Positions 7,152 to 15,218 of a stretch of 54,097 nt of DNA are shown one piece after another. The translations under genes were made by a program, and so were the position numbers. The notes beneath the pieces are model-generated. The model had not been told where the DNA came from. It searched no databases and saw only the letters and a list, made by a program, of their open reading frames with translations. Numbering within the stretch: the first letter of the stretch is position 1; each line of letters starts with the position of its first letter. The DNA comes from CALBPI01 sp045110335 (lineage in GTDB: Bacteria; Pseudomonadota; Gammaproteobacteria; Steroidobacterales; Woeseiaceae). The DNA is taken from positions 1 to 54,097 of the forward strand of contig JBGCGB010000040.1 in the NCBI GenBank assembly GCA_045110335.1. Reading direction: 5' to 3'.

Positions 7152-8854
7152 TGCAAACTACTTCGATGATGAAACATCTACGTCGACTCATGCTTCCCGC
7201 ACTGATCATCACGCTGATCGGCTGCACAAGTGGCGAAGATGATGTCGCTGACGCACCAAAAACCAGCGTCGACACACTCATCACTAACGCGAATGGCTAC
7301 ACATTACGCAATGGCGAACTTATTCGTTTTTCGACCATGACCATCCGTGACGGAAAAATCGTCGCAACCGGAGACGAGTCATTGGCGGGAGCGTATACGG
7401 CCGACACGACAATCGACGCGAAAGGCCAGACGATTCTGCCGGGCCTCATCGATGCCCACGGCCACGTTTCCTCATTAGGCGCGCTGCGCAGCCGCGTTGA
7501 CCTGGCCGGCATCGCGACGCTGGATAGCACGCTGTCGCGTATCGCCGCCTTCGATCGTGAGTTGGACGAAGGCGCGCAATGGCTACTGGGTCGCGGATGG
7601 AATCAGGTCCTATGGACGGGCAAGCAATTCCCGACCGCCAGCGATCTCGACGATATTGTCGGGAATGACCGTGCCGTGTTCCTGAATCGCGTTGACGGAC
7701 ATGCGGCCTGGGCTAATTCTAAAGCGCTGGAGCTCGCGGGCATCAATAGCGAGACACCAGATCCCGCCGGCGGAAAAATCCTTCGTGATGAGAATGGTGC
7801 AGCCACCGGCGTGCTGATTGATGCTGCAATGGGCTTGGTCTTTGATGTCATTCCGATGCCCCCGCGTGATGAGCAAAAGATGCACATTGAAATAGCGCTG
7901 CAGGAACTGGCGTCGCTTGGCATCACAGGCGTTCATGATGCGGGCAGCACATTGACCGAGCTCTCCTTGTACGAGGAGCTCGCCGACGAGGACAAGATGG
8001 CGATTCGGGTTAGCGCGATGCTAGGCGGCATGGAAACACTCGCGGAAGTCGATGCACCCGTTGAAAATTATGCCAATGATATTTATCAGGCGACCAGCGT
8101 TAAGCTCTACGCTGATGGTGCGTTGGGCAGTCGCGGCGCCGCAATGATCGAAGACTATTCAGATGATCCCGGCAACCAGGGACTGTTGTTTGCCAACGAA
8201 ACCGGTCTTGCCGAGATGATACAGGCAGCACATGACAAGGGCTTTGCTGCTCATGTGCATGCAATTGGCGATCGCGCCAACCAGGCCGCACTTAGCGCGT
8301 TCGCAATGGTGAATAACGACGCACCCAGCGCGTTCAATGATCGTGTCGAACACGCGCAAATCGTCGCATTGGAAGACATCAAGCGTTTCGCAACGCTCGA
8401 CATCATTGCATCGATTCAGCCCACGCATGCAACCAGTGATATGAATATGGCGGAAGACCGCGTCGGTAGCGAACGCATATTAGGTGCCTATGCATGGCGG
8501 CGGATGTTAGATGCCGGTGTTCGCTTGGCAGGCGGGTCCGACTTCCCGGTCGAAAAACCCGATATGTACGACGGTCTTTATTCTGCGGTCGCGCGCAAAG
8601 ACAAACAGGGTAACCCCGTCGAAGGCTGGTTCCCCGATCAAGCGCTGACACGCGAACAAGCGCTGGCGTTGTTTACCACCTGGGCGGCCGAGTCCGTTGG
8701 ACAGGGTGATATCATCGGCGAGCTTAGCGAAGGCATGCATGCAGATTTCATCATGTTGGATCGCGACTATTTTGAAATACCCGAAATCGAAATCTGGCAG
8801 ATGAAAACCCGGCAAACCTGGGTCGCGGGCGAGCCCGTGTTCACTGCCGAATAA
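7151..8854 (+). CDS. Amidohydrolase family lipoprotein (Amidohydro_3 / YtcJ-like)
   Basis: A 567-residue metal-dependent hydrolase. The ATG at 7151 overlaps the previous stop and leads into a lipoprotein signal (LIITLIGC, lipobox Cys), so the enzyme is probably membrane-anchored in the periplasm. Motifs of the Amidohydro_3 branch include LPGLIDAHGH (metal-binding HxH), VDGHAAWANSKAL, KLYADGALGSRGA (position of the bridging residue), HVHAIGDRA and the late LAGGSDFPVE (metal Asp). The family hydrolyses amides or cyclic amides; YtcJ-like members are broadly specific, so the substrate is open. It is co-translated with the NTF2-like protein and 31 bases upstream of the GloB-like gene. Confidence 0.88.
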   Translation: MQTTSMMKHLRRLMLPALIITLIGCTSGEDDVADAPKTSVDTLITNANGYTLRNGELIRFSTMTIRDGKIVATGDESLAGAYTADTTIDAKGQTILPGLIDAHGHVSSLGALRSRVDLAGIATLDSTLSRIAAFDRELDEGAQWLLGRGWNQVLWTGKQFPTASDLDDIVGNDRAVFLNRVDGHAAWANSKALELAGINSETPDPAGGKILRDENGAATGVLIDAAMGLVFDVIPMPPRDEQKMHIEIALQELASLGITGVHDAGSTLTELSLYEELADEDKMAIRVSAMLGGMETLAEVDAPVENYANDIYQATSVKLYADGALGSRGAAMIEDYSDDPGNQGLLFANETGLAEMIQAAHDKGFAAHVHAIGDRANQAALSAFAMVNNDAPSAFNDRVEHAQIVALEDIKRFATLDIIASIQPTHATSDMNMAEDRVGSERILGAYAWRRMLDAGVRLAGGSDFPVEKPDMYDGLYSAVARKDKQGNPVEGWFPDQALTREQALALFTTWAAESVGQGDIIGELSEGMHADFIMLDRDYFEIPEIEIWQMKTRQTWVAGEPVFTAE

Positions 8855-8885
8855 ATTTAAATGCACACCGAGTAAGGAAAGAGCA

Positions 8886-9677
8886 ATGTTAGTCGAACAA
8901 ATTTGGGTCGGTAACGACTACCGTAATTTTAATTATTTAGTGGCGTGCCCGGAAACGGGTGAGGCGCTGGCCATCGACCCGCTGGATTTCCGGCAGTGTC
9001 TCGATGTAGCGAACGACAAAGGCTGGGACATCCGCCTGGTGCTGAACACCCACGAACATGCTGACCACATCGGCGGCAACAAAGCATTAATCTCGGCCAC
9101 CGGTGCGAAGCTCATTGCCCATGAGAAAGCCGGCGACAAGATTCGCGGCATAGATAGAGGCGTCGGCGCTGGTGACATCATCAAGGTCGGAAAAACGGTG
9201 GAGCTGGAATGCCTGGATACACCAGGACACACGATGTGCCACGTCTGCCTGATGGCCCATACCGATGACCCGGCTTTGTTTAGTGGCGATACCTTGTTCA
9301 ACGCTGGTGCCGGCAACTGTCACAACGGCGGCCACCCGGAACTGCTTTATCAAACGTTTGAAGAACAACTCGAAGGCTTACCGGCAACAACCCGGTTGTT
9401 CCCGGGGCACGAGTATTTGTCAGCCAACCTGAAGTTCACACTGGACCGGGAGACGGACAACACGAAGGCAGCAGAATTGTTAGCGAGCATCGAGAACATG
9501 GATCCGGCAAATCCGGTCGTGACCACACTCGGTCAGGAAAAAGACATCAATACGTTCTTCCGACTGGAAGAAGATAGTGTCATACGCGGCCTGCAAGAGA
9601 AATTCCCGGAAATTGGCGACAAACCGGATCCGAAAACCGTCTTCCTGAAGCTACGCGAATTACGCAACAGCTGGTAA
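8886..9677 (+). CDS. gloB: Hydroxyacylglutathione hydrolase (glyoxalase II) or related MBL hydrolase
   Basis: A 263-residue metallo-beta-lactamase-fold enzyme with the dinuclear zinc motif THEHADH, then DTPGHTMCHVC, FSGDTLFNAGAGNC and FPGHEY, in GloB order. The C-terminal part (RELRNSW end) corresponds to the helical HAGH_C substrate domain, which favours true glyoxalase II over a general MBL protein. It hydrolyses S-lactoylglutathione to lactate and glutathione in methylglyoxal detoxification. AAGGAAAGAG precedes the ATG. Its last 18 bases overlap the convergent kinase gene on the other strand. Confidence 0.88.
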   Translation: MLVEQIWVGNDYRNFNYLVACPETGEALAIDPLDFRQCLDVANDKGWDIRLVLNTHEHADHIGGNKALISATGAKLIAHEKAGDKIRGIDRGVGAGDIIKVGKTVELECLDTPGHTMCHVCLMAHTDDPALFSGDTLFNAGAGNCHNGGHPELLYQTFEEQLEGLPATTRLFPGHEYLSANLKFTLDRETDNTKAAELLASIENMDPANPVVTTLGQEKDINTFFRLEEDSVIRGLQEKFPEIGDKPDPKTVFLKLRELRNSW

Positions 9678-10442
9678 CGACCACAACGTGCAGAGTGCGG
9701 CAAACGATTCGACTGCGCGCTTAAACGCTCGCTGTTCATCGTTTGTCGCTTCGCGCTGCAAATAAGCGCCAATGAATTGATCCGTCGTCTTTTCGTCGAA
9801 CTCGTGCCAAACGACGAAGGCGGCCAGGTCAAACCAGCCTTCACCCGGACTGGCAAACTCCCAATCGATTAATTGCACAGGGCGTGTGTTCAGGATGTTG
9901 CTGTGTAGTAGATCTCGGTGGCATAGCACGGGCGGCGTCACGATGCGTGACTCGTGCTCCCGGACCAATGATACAAGCTGTGTCAGGGATTGATCATCCG
10001 GGCACCCTGCCCGACGCCAATAACACTCCGCCGCATCGCTTAGAGAATAACCGTCGAGACCGGCCGGCAACTCGATGGCATGTAGCTGCCGCAAGGTTGC
10101 CGCTATCGCCGATAAAGAATCATCAGCGTAAATGTCATCTTTACCAAACACACCGGCAGGCTCATAACGACTAATCAACAACCCGGCCTCGGTGTCGACG
10201 TACAAGATATCCGGTGACAAACCAGCGTCAATCGCCAGTCGATGAATAGCAAGTTCACGCGTATGGTCAGTGACCGGCGCACCAAACGAAAGCGTATGCC
10301 GCCGCAAGACGCCCTGCTTACCGTCAAACTCAACCAGCCATGCACTGTTGCTGATCGTGTCGAACGCACGCTGCCACCGAATCGTATGACCGGTCGCAGA
10401 TTGCACATGCTGCGTAATTTCGTTCAGTGCCGAATTCTTCAT
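9660..10442 (-). CDS. APH-family phosphotransferase, candidate thiamine kinase
   Basis: A 260-residue kinase-fold protein of the aminoglycoside/choline kinase family, with the catalytic loop LCHRDLLHSNIL (Asp base and Asn) and the metal motif LIDWEFA. The start at 10442 was chosen because it overlaps the stop of the transporter gene as ATGA, and upstream sequence in frame is that transporter's coding region. It is the last gene of a TPP-riboswitch operon for thiamine uptake, so phosphorylation of imported thiamine (ThiK-like role) is the best inference. E. coli ThiK belongs to this fold family. The sequence alone does not prove the substrate. Confidence 0.75.
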   Translation of the reverse strand: MKNSALNEITQHVQSATGHTIRWQRAFDTISNSAWLVEFDGKQGVLRRHTLSFGAPVTDHTRELAIHRLAIDAGLSPDILYVDTEAGLLISRYEPAGVFGKDDIYADDSLSAIAATLRQLHAIELPAGLDGYSLSDAAECYWRRAGCPDDQSLTQLVSLVREHESRIVTPPVLCHRDLLHSNILNTRPVQLIDWEFASPGEGWFDLAAFVVWHEFDEKTTDQFIGAYLQREATNDEQRAFKRAVESFAALCTLWSLPAVA

Positions 10443-11041
10443 ATCAATGCCTGCTCGGAGCGTCGCCAACGTTGATAACCAAAAGGAATGAGACACACGT
10501 AGACGACAAACAACACAGAGGTTAGCGCCAAACCGCGAGTCCAGAACAACCATACCGAGACAACATCAATCACCAACCAGTACCACCAGTTCTCGATGAT
10601 TTTTCTGGCCGTCAACCAGGTCGCCCAAACGGCGGACCACGTCGTCATCGCATCCACGTACGGATAAGCCTGTTCCGTATACGCCTGCAAGACCTTACCA
10701 CTGAATACGACCAGTATTACGATGACCGCAATAGCGATAACATGCCATCGTGCCGCCAAACGCTGCACGGTTGCGGTTGCACCACCGACGCCACCCTGCC
10801 ACCAATACCAAAAGCCATAAATAGCGACGAGCAAATAGAACACGTTCAGCGCGCTCTCCATGTAGAGCTCAACGCTGCCGTAGAGATAGATATAAATGCC
10901 GGTACTGACGAATGCGCAAGGCCAGCACCAAACCGATTGCCCAATCGCGAGCACGAGATACCCCAACGCCAATAGCACGGCCACCCATTCGAGCGCCGAG
11001 GTTGCAACAATCTGTTCATGTACGGCGTCAATCACAATCAA
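10439..11041 (-). CDS. pnuT: PnuC-family vitamin transporter, probable thiamine transporter PnuT
   Basis: A 200-residue integral membrane protein with about seven hydrophobic helices and the aromatic-rich pattern of PnuC transporters (GQSVWCWPCAFVSTGIYIYLY, trimmed here, then YLLVAIYGFWYWWQGG). PnuC proteins move a vitamin by facilitated diffusion and rely on a kinase to trap it. The paralogue PnuT handles thiamine, and the TPP riboswitch, YkoF protein and kinase around this gene point to thiamine rather than nicotinamide riboside. The start is uncertain: TTG at 11041 or GTG at 11035, both behind an AAGG that overlaps the end of the YkoF gene. The stop overlaps the kinase start (ATGA). Confidence 0.82.
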   Translation of the reverse strand: MIVIDAVHEQIVATSALEWVAVLLALGYLVLAIGQSVWCWPCAFVSTGIYIYLYGSVELYMESALNVFYLLVAIYGFWYWWQGGVGGATATVQRLAARWHVIAIAVIVILVVFSGKVLQAYTEQAYPYVDAMTTWSAVWATWLTARKIIENWWYWLVIDVVSVWLFWTRGLALTSVLFVVYVCLIPFGYQRWRRSEQALI

Positions 11042-11048
11042 GAAACCT

Positions 11049-11285
11049 TCAGAGCGGCAATAGCTTCATCACAAAAATGCTTTTACCGTAATGCTCAAAC
11101 GCGTAACGAAATTCTGCCGTCAATGCCGACATCAGCTCATCGTAATCGCCCGTCACTTGGGTACTCATTTCATTCGTGGTGACCGTCAATGTCGTGTGCG
11201 CCGCCAGTCGATCGATCGTGGCTTTGATCGGGGGGATGTACTGCTCCGTCAATGGGTAAAAACTCAAATCCGCACGTGCTTGCAT
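11049..11285 (-). CDS. YkoF-family thiamine/HMP-binding protein, single domain
   Basis: A 78-residue protein with a ferredoxin-like pattern (DLSFYPLTEQYIPPIKATID, NEMSTQVTGDYDELM, GKSIFVMKLLPL). This resembles one YkoF ligand-binding repeat; YkoF of Bacillus has two such repeats and binds thiamine and hydroxymethylpyrimidine. There is no signal peptide, so it should be cytosolic. A clear AGGAG lies just before the ATG, and the gene sits 12 bases after the TonB receptor and 7 before the transporter. A role as thiamine buffer or delivery protein is inference. Confidence 0.72.
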   Translation of the reverse strand: MQARADLSFYPLTEQYIPPIKATIDRLAAHTTLTVTTNEMSTQVTGDYDELMSALTAEFRYAFEHYGKSIFVMKLLPL

Positions 11286-11297
11286 TGTTTTCTCCTG

Positions 11298-13418
11298 TTA
11301 GTAACGCCAGTCCAAACTGACACCGAACTGGCGAGGATCACCGAGGCGAACGTACAGCGTATCGTCAAAGTTCGGCGGTTCATTGCCAAAGAAGAAGCCT
11401 CGCACCGCATGATCCTTGTCAAAAACATTGCGCGCCCAAAGACTCAGCTCCGCATTGCCAAACTGTCGTCCCATTCGCACATTAGTCAACGAATAGGCTT
11501 CCGATTGCTGATCGTGACTGTTAGAAAAATAGAACTCATCTTTGAACGTCACATCGGCGCGCGCGAACCAACCGCGGGGATGTTGCCATTGGGCGCTGAC
11601 AGCGCCACTGTAGGCGGGTGCATGGGCTTGCTCACGACCTGACAAATTCACATCGGGCGTCACAAACTCGTCGAAGGTGACATCCAGCAAACCCAAGCTA
11701 GCCGACAGCGACCATTGTTCGCTGAGGATGACCCGTCCTTCCAATTCCAGACCCAGATTGTCACCGCTGGCTGCATTGTCCTGGAAGAACACAAAGGTTG
11801 ATGGGTCGTTGGGCACCAACTGAAAAGAGGTATCCACTTGCTGATCGCGTCGCCAAGCACGAAAAGCGGTTAGGTTCACTTGCGCTCTGTCACCCTGCCA
11901 ACGCAACCCCGCTTCGAGGTTAACGAGAAACTCCGCATCAAAGGTTCGTCGGCCTTCGGGTACCGCACCCAAGTTAAAGCCGCCCATTTTGTAACCGCGC
12001 GACAACGCCACAAATCCGGTTAGATTGTCTTGCCACCGATAGGTCAAACTCAAATGACCACCGATCGCACGCTCAGATGGCGATGCGGTCAAACCACTGC
12101 TGTCCGAATAGTCCGTGGTTCGACGCTCCGTGCGAATCCCCAGTGACACACTGGTTCGGTCGTTGACATCCATGTCTAACTGTCCAAAGACCGCCAGCTG
12201 TAATGCCTCATAGTCGCTATCACCCGTCGTGACACTTAACGATGGCGCAAAACTACCGTCAGTAAAAATACCATCATCCAGTGTACGTAAAGACTCGCTC
12301 AAATTAAGCGCATAAACCCCAATCAACCATCCTGTGGTTCCACCGAAGAGGCGGCCTTCTGTGCCGGATTGCAGCCGGAATTCCTGATTGATCGTATCGC
12401 GCTCGCGCAAACGCTCAGAGAAGAAATCGTAGTCGGCCAGAAACGGTGCGTCGGCTGGCGGCGCGAAAAAAGGCTGCCAATAAGCCTGGTTGCCCCAGTC
12501 CGCATCAAAGCTGAACGCAACATCCGATTGTGCGAGGCCGGACACGCTGACAAATTCCCAGCGGTCTGTTGGTGCATGCGACACGCGTACGCCCAAAGCC
12601 CGCGAGCGCTGCGCATCCTGGCCGGGACGATCAGAGAACGTTTGAAAACTGTTATCGAGCGTAAACGCGTCGTAACCGTTGTCCTGATCTATCCAGAAAG
12701 CCGTGGCATCGACCGTCGTCGCATCCGATGGGGTCCAACGTAGCTTGCCACGCAGAAAGTCCTCTCGCCGTGCATTCGTATCGTCCGTATTCAAAAAAGC
12801 ATTGTCACGAAAACCATTGGAACGAAAAGACTGGCCGGCAATCCGGTAACCCACTTGCTCATTGATCGGACCGCCGATCGCAAAAGCAGCCGATGCAAGC
12901 CCGTCATCGCCCAAATTCAGCTTTGCGCGCATGTCGAACGTATCGGTTGGCGCGACGCTGCGCAAATAGATTAGACCGGCGAGCGCGTTGGCCCCATAGC
13001 GCGTAGCTTGGGGCCCGCGCAGCACTTCGATTTGCTCCATATCCCACGTTGTCGCAACACCGCCGATACCAGAAAAATCGATGTCGTCAATGATGAACCC
13101 GACCGACGGATTCGGCGCGCCTTCATACTGACTCCGCTCACCGATGCCGCGTAGCTGGAAGTAACGCGCGCGATTGCTGCCACCCGCCCAATTCAGATTG
13201 GGTATCAGCGACACGAGTTCTTCGAAATGCGTCTGCGCAGCTTCTTCGATTGTCGCCTTATCCAATGCCGTAATGCTCGACGGCACATCGGTCAAAATGC
13301 GGCCTTGATAATCAGCGGAAACTACAATCTCATCAAGCCGATCTTCGTCGCTGGCAGCGAGACTCGATGATGACAACAACAGGAACGCGACGAACGTCGC
13401 AACAATAGACTTCTGCAT
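11298..13418 (-). CDS. TonB-dependent outer-membrane receptor for thiamine (riboswitch-controlled)
   Basis: A 706-residue outer-membrane beta-barrel with a signal peptide (VAFLLLSSSSLAA), a TonB box (DEIVVSA, about residues 29-35), a plug domain (VPSSITALDKATIEEA ... LRGIGERSQ ... VLRGPQATRYGANALAG) and a barrel ending in an aromatic (DWRY). TonB receptors import scarce ligands using proton-motive energy. A TPP riboswitch overlaps its ribosome binding site, and a YkoF protein, a PnuT-like carrier and a kinase follow in the same operon, so thiamine or its phosphates is the likely ligand; such riboswitch-linked receptors have been predicted in other Gammaproteobacteria. Confidence 0.9.
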   Translation of the reverse strand: MQKSIVATFVAFLLLSSSSLAASDEDRLDEIVVSADYQGRILTDVPSSITALDKATIEEAAQTHFEELVSLIPNLNWAGGSNRARYFQLRGIGERSQYEGAPNPSVGFIIDDIDFSGIGGVATTWDMEQIEVLRGPQATRYGANALAGLIYLRSVAPTDTFDMRAKLNLGDDGLASAAFAIGGPINEQVGYRIAGQSFRSNGFRDNAFLNTDDTNARREDFLRGKLRWTPSDATTVDATAFWIDQDNGYDAFTLDNSFQTFSDRPGQDAQRSRALGVRVSHAPTDRWEFVSVSGLAQSDVAFSFDADWGNQAYWQPFFAPPADAPFLADYDFFSERLRERDTINQEFRLQSGTEGRLFGGTTGWLIGVYALNLSESLRTLDDGIFTDGSFAPSLSVTTGDSDYEALQLAVFGQLDMDVNDRTSVSLGIRTERRTTDYSDSSGLTASPSERAIGGHLSLTYRWQDNLTGFVALSRGYKMGGFNLGAVPEGRRTFDAEFLVNLEAGLRWQGDRAQVNLTAFRAWRRDQQVDTSFQLVPNDPSTFVFFQDNAASGDNLGLELEGRVILSEQWSLSASLGLLDVTFDEFVTPDVNLSGREQAHAPAYSGAVSAQWQHPRGWFARADVTFKDEFYFSNSHDQQSEAYSLTNVRMGRQFGNAELSLWARNVFDKDHAVRGFFFGNEPPNFDDTLYVRLGDPRQFGVSLDWRY

Positions 13419-13422
13419 AACA

Positions 13423-13522
13423 CCCTTCCTACGCCGGCATGACCCGGTTCAGGTTCTAAGGGTTCTCGCCATCAACACAACGCCGATGCGAATCTCAGGC
13501 CGAATGGCCACCCCTGGAAAGG
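13423..13522 (-). promoter_or_regulatory. TPP (thiamine pyrophosphate) riboswitch, THI element
   Basis: On the minus strand the leader shows the conserved THI pieces in order: GGGGTGGCC, GGCCTGAGAT, ACCCTTAGAACCTG, GGGTCATGCC and GCGTAGGAAGGG. The closing helix P1 can be drawn as CCTTTCC (13516-13522) with GGAAGGG (13423-13429). The P1 3' strand is itself the Shine-Dalgarno sequence, four bases before the receptor ATG. TPP binding should therefore hide the ribosome site directly, which means translational control of the thiamine operon. No separate terminator hairpin fits between the aptamer and the start codon. Confidence 0.95.
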
Positions 13523-13561
13523 CATTAGTATAACGGAGCGTGTGGTGTCGGCGATAGTCGG

Positions 13562-14287
13562 TTAGAAACCCACCAGCATCATGCAAGCGCACAACGAAAT
13601 GGCAGCGCCGGCGAGCGAATGCGAATAGCGGCTTAGTGTTTCGCCATTGCCAAAAGAGAACATGCGCAGGCCAAAGCGGCCAAACATGACCAAAGCCAGC
13701 ATCGTGGCGATCGTGACAAGGCCAAACACCGTGGTCACAAACACCAGACCGGGCATATTCGACGCTGCCGCCGGGTACATGAGTACCGGAATCAGGGCTT
13801 CACAAGGCCCGAAAGCAAACACCAAGAACAATGCCCATGGCGTCAGGCTGTTGCTCGACGTTGTATGCACATGAGCATGATCTGTCGCATGCGTATGTTC
13901 GTGCTCGTGCGCATTGCCGTCGGCGTGAACATGCCAATGGGTATGCGGCCGATTGTTGTAGGCGCGTCGCAATCCCCAAATCATGTAGGCAAGACCAAAC
14001 GACAATAGCGCCCAGGCTGCAATATCACCGCGAAAACCTTCGATAACATTGAGATCTTTCAGCGCGAGCCCCGCTGCGACGCCAACCAAACCCAACAAAA
14101 CAGAACCCGCGACATGCACAGCACCACAAGCCGCCGTAATAAGCATAGTCCGTCGACTACTCCAACCACGCGCACGCGACAACACGACAAACGGCAGGTA
14201 ATGATCCGGACCAATGGCCGTATGTAGCAAGCCAATGCCCGCTGCTGTCAAAGCCAGCGTGATGATCTCGGGGGTGAGCCATTCCAT
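13562..14287 (-). CDS. NicO/UreH-like metal transporter with histidine-rich loop
   Basis: A 241-residue membrane protein with about six hydrophobic segments. The first helix carries GLLHTAIGPDHYLPF, the H-x(n)-GPDH signature of the NicO/RcnA/UreH group, and a later helix has AFGPCEALIPVL. Between them, at about residues 111-146, is a cytosolic or periplasmic loop packed with histidine (HTHWHVHADGNAHEHEHTH and more). Family members export or import nickel or cobalt; databases also label relatives as TauE/SafE-like. It lies 40 bases upstream of the thiamine riboswitch and is not covered by it. The metal and direction are not determinable here. Confidence 0.72.
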   Translation of the reverse strand: MEWLTPEIITLALTAAGIGLLHTAIGPDHYLPFVVLSRARGWSSRRTMLITAACGAVHVAGSVLLGLVGVAAGLALKDLNVIEGFRGDIAAWALLSFGLAYMIWGLRRAYNNRPHTHWHVHADGNAHEHEHTHATDHAHVHTTSSNSLTPWALFLVFAFGPCEALIPVLMYPAAASNMPGLVFVTTVFGLVTIATMLALVMFGRFGLRMFSFGNGETLSRYSHSLAGAAISLCACMMLVGF

Positions 14288-14327
14288 CCGGTCAAATTCC
14301 TAATCGTTTCGTTACTGAAAGCATACG

Positions 14328-15209
14328 CTAACTGGAAGTTTTTTCATGATCAAAACGCGTGACCAAAGCAGACGTGTCCCAGCGTGCGCCGCCATTGCCG
14401 ACAACTTCTTCATAAAAGCCATCGACCAGTGCCGTTACCGGCAAAGACGCGCCGTTCCGCGTGGCCTCGGCCAACGCAAAACCCAAATCCTTCCGCATCC
14501 ATTCGATCGCAAAACCATGGTCAAAAGAGCGATCAGCCATCGTGGCTGCCCGATTGTCCATTTGCCAGGATTGGGCGGCTCCACCACCGATAACGTCAAA
14601 GACAGCCGCCGGATCGAGACCCGCTTGTTCGGCGAAATGCAGCCCCTCTGACAACCCCTGCACTAATCCGGCGATACAAATCTGGTTAACCATCTTGGTG
14701 AGCTGACCATAACCGGCACCGCCCAAACGCCGCCACTGCTTGGCATAACAACCAGCGACTTTTTCTGCCGCACTGCACGGAGCTTCGTCACCACCCACCA
14801 TGATCGTGAGCACCCCATTGACGGCGCCAGCTTCCCCGCCAGAAACCGGCGCATCAACAAAGGCGATGTCGGCTGCTTTGGCATCCGCATAGAGTTGCCG
14901 CGCCATCTCGGCGGAGGTCGTCGTGTGATCCACAAAGATCGTTCCGGGACGCATGCCGGCGAAAGCGCCCGTTTCCCCAAGTGTAACCGCCGCGATGTCA
15001 TCATCATTTCCAACGCAAGCAAATACGATATCCGCATCGACGACCGCCGTAGCTGGCGTAGCCGCCGCAACACCGCCGTACGTGTCTATCCAGCGTGCCG
15101 CCGTCGATTCAGTCCGGTTATAAACAACCACCTGATGACCAGCACGTTGAAGGTGCCCCGCCATCGGAAATCCCATGACGCCTAACCCTAAGAACGCAAT
15201 TCTCATCAT
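14328..15209 (-). CDS. Beta-hydroxyacid dehydrogenase (3-hydroxyisobutyrate / tartronate semialdehyde reductase family)
   Basis: A 293-residue NAD(P)-dependent dehydrogenase. It starts with the nucleotide motif IAFLGLGVMGFPMA and carries the family substrate motif DAPVSGGEAGA and the catalytic-lysine segment GQLTKMVNQI, in the standard order and at the standard length. The first Arg after the second strand (YNRTES) suggests NADP preference, but this is weak. The family includes 3-hydroxyisobutyrate dehydrogenase, GlxR/GarR and gamma-hydroxybutyrate-type enzymes, which cannot be told apart here. It follows the DUF885 gene by nine bases and is likely co-transcribed with it. Confidence 0.85.
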   Translation of the reverse strand: MMRIAFLGLGVMGFPMAGHLQRAGHQVVVYNRTESTAARWIDTYGGVAAATPATAVVDADIVFACVGNDDDIAAVTLGETGAFAGMRPGTIFVDHTTTSAEMARQLYADAKAADIAFVDAPVSGGEAGAVNGVLTIMVGGDEAPCSAAEKVAGCYAKQWRRLGGAGYGQLTKMVNQICIAGLVQGLSEGLHFAEQAGLDPAAVFDVIGGGAAQSWQMDNRAATMADRSFDHGFAIEWMRKDLGFALAEATRNGASLPVTALVDGFYEEVVGNGGARWDTSALVTRFDHEKTSS

Positions 15210-15218
15210 CCGCTCCCG

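Noticed and set aside
10439..11041. Nicotinamide riboside transporter PnuC
   Set aside because: The TPP riboswitch, YkoF-like protein and lack of NadR-type gene favour the thiamine paralogue, though sequence alone does not exclude it.
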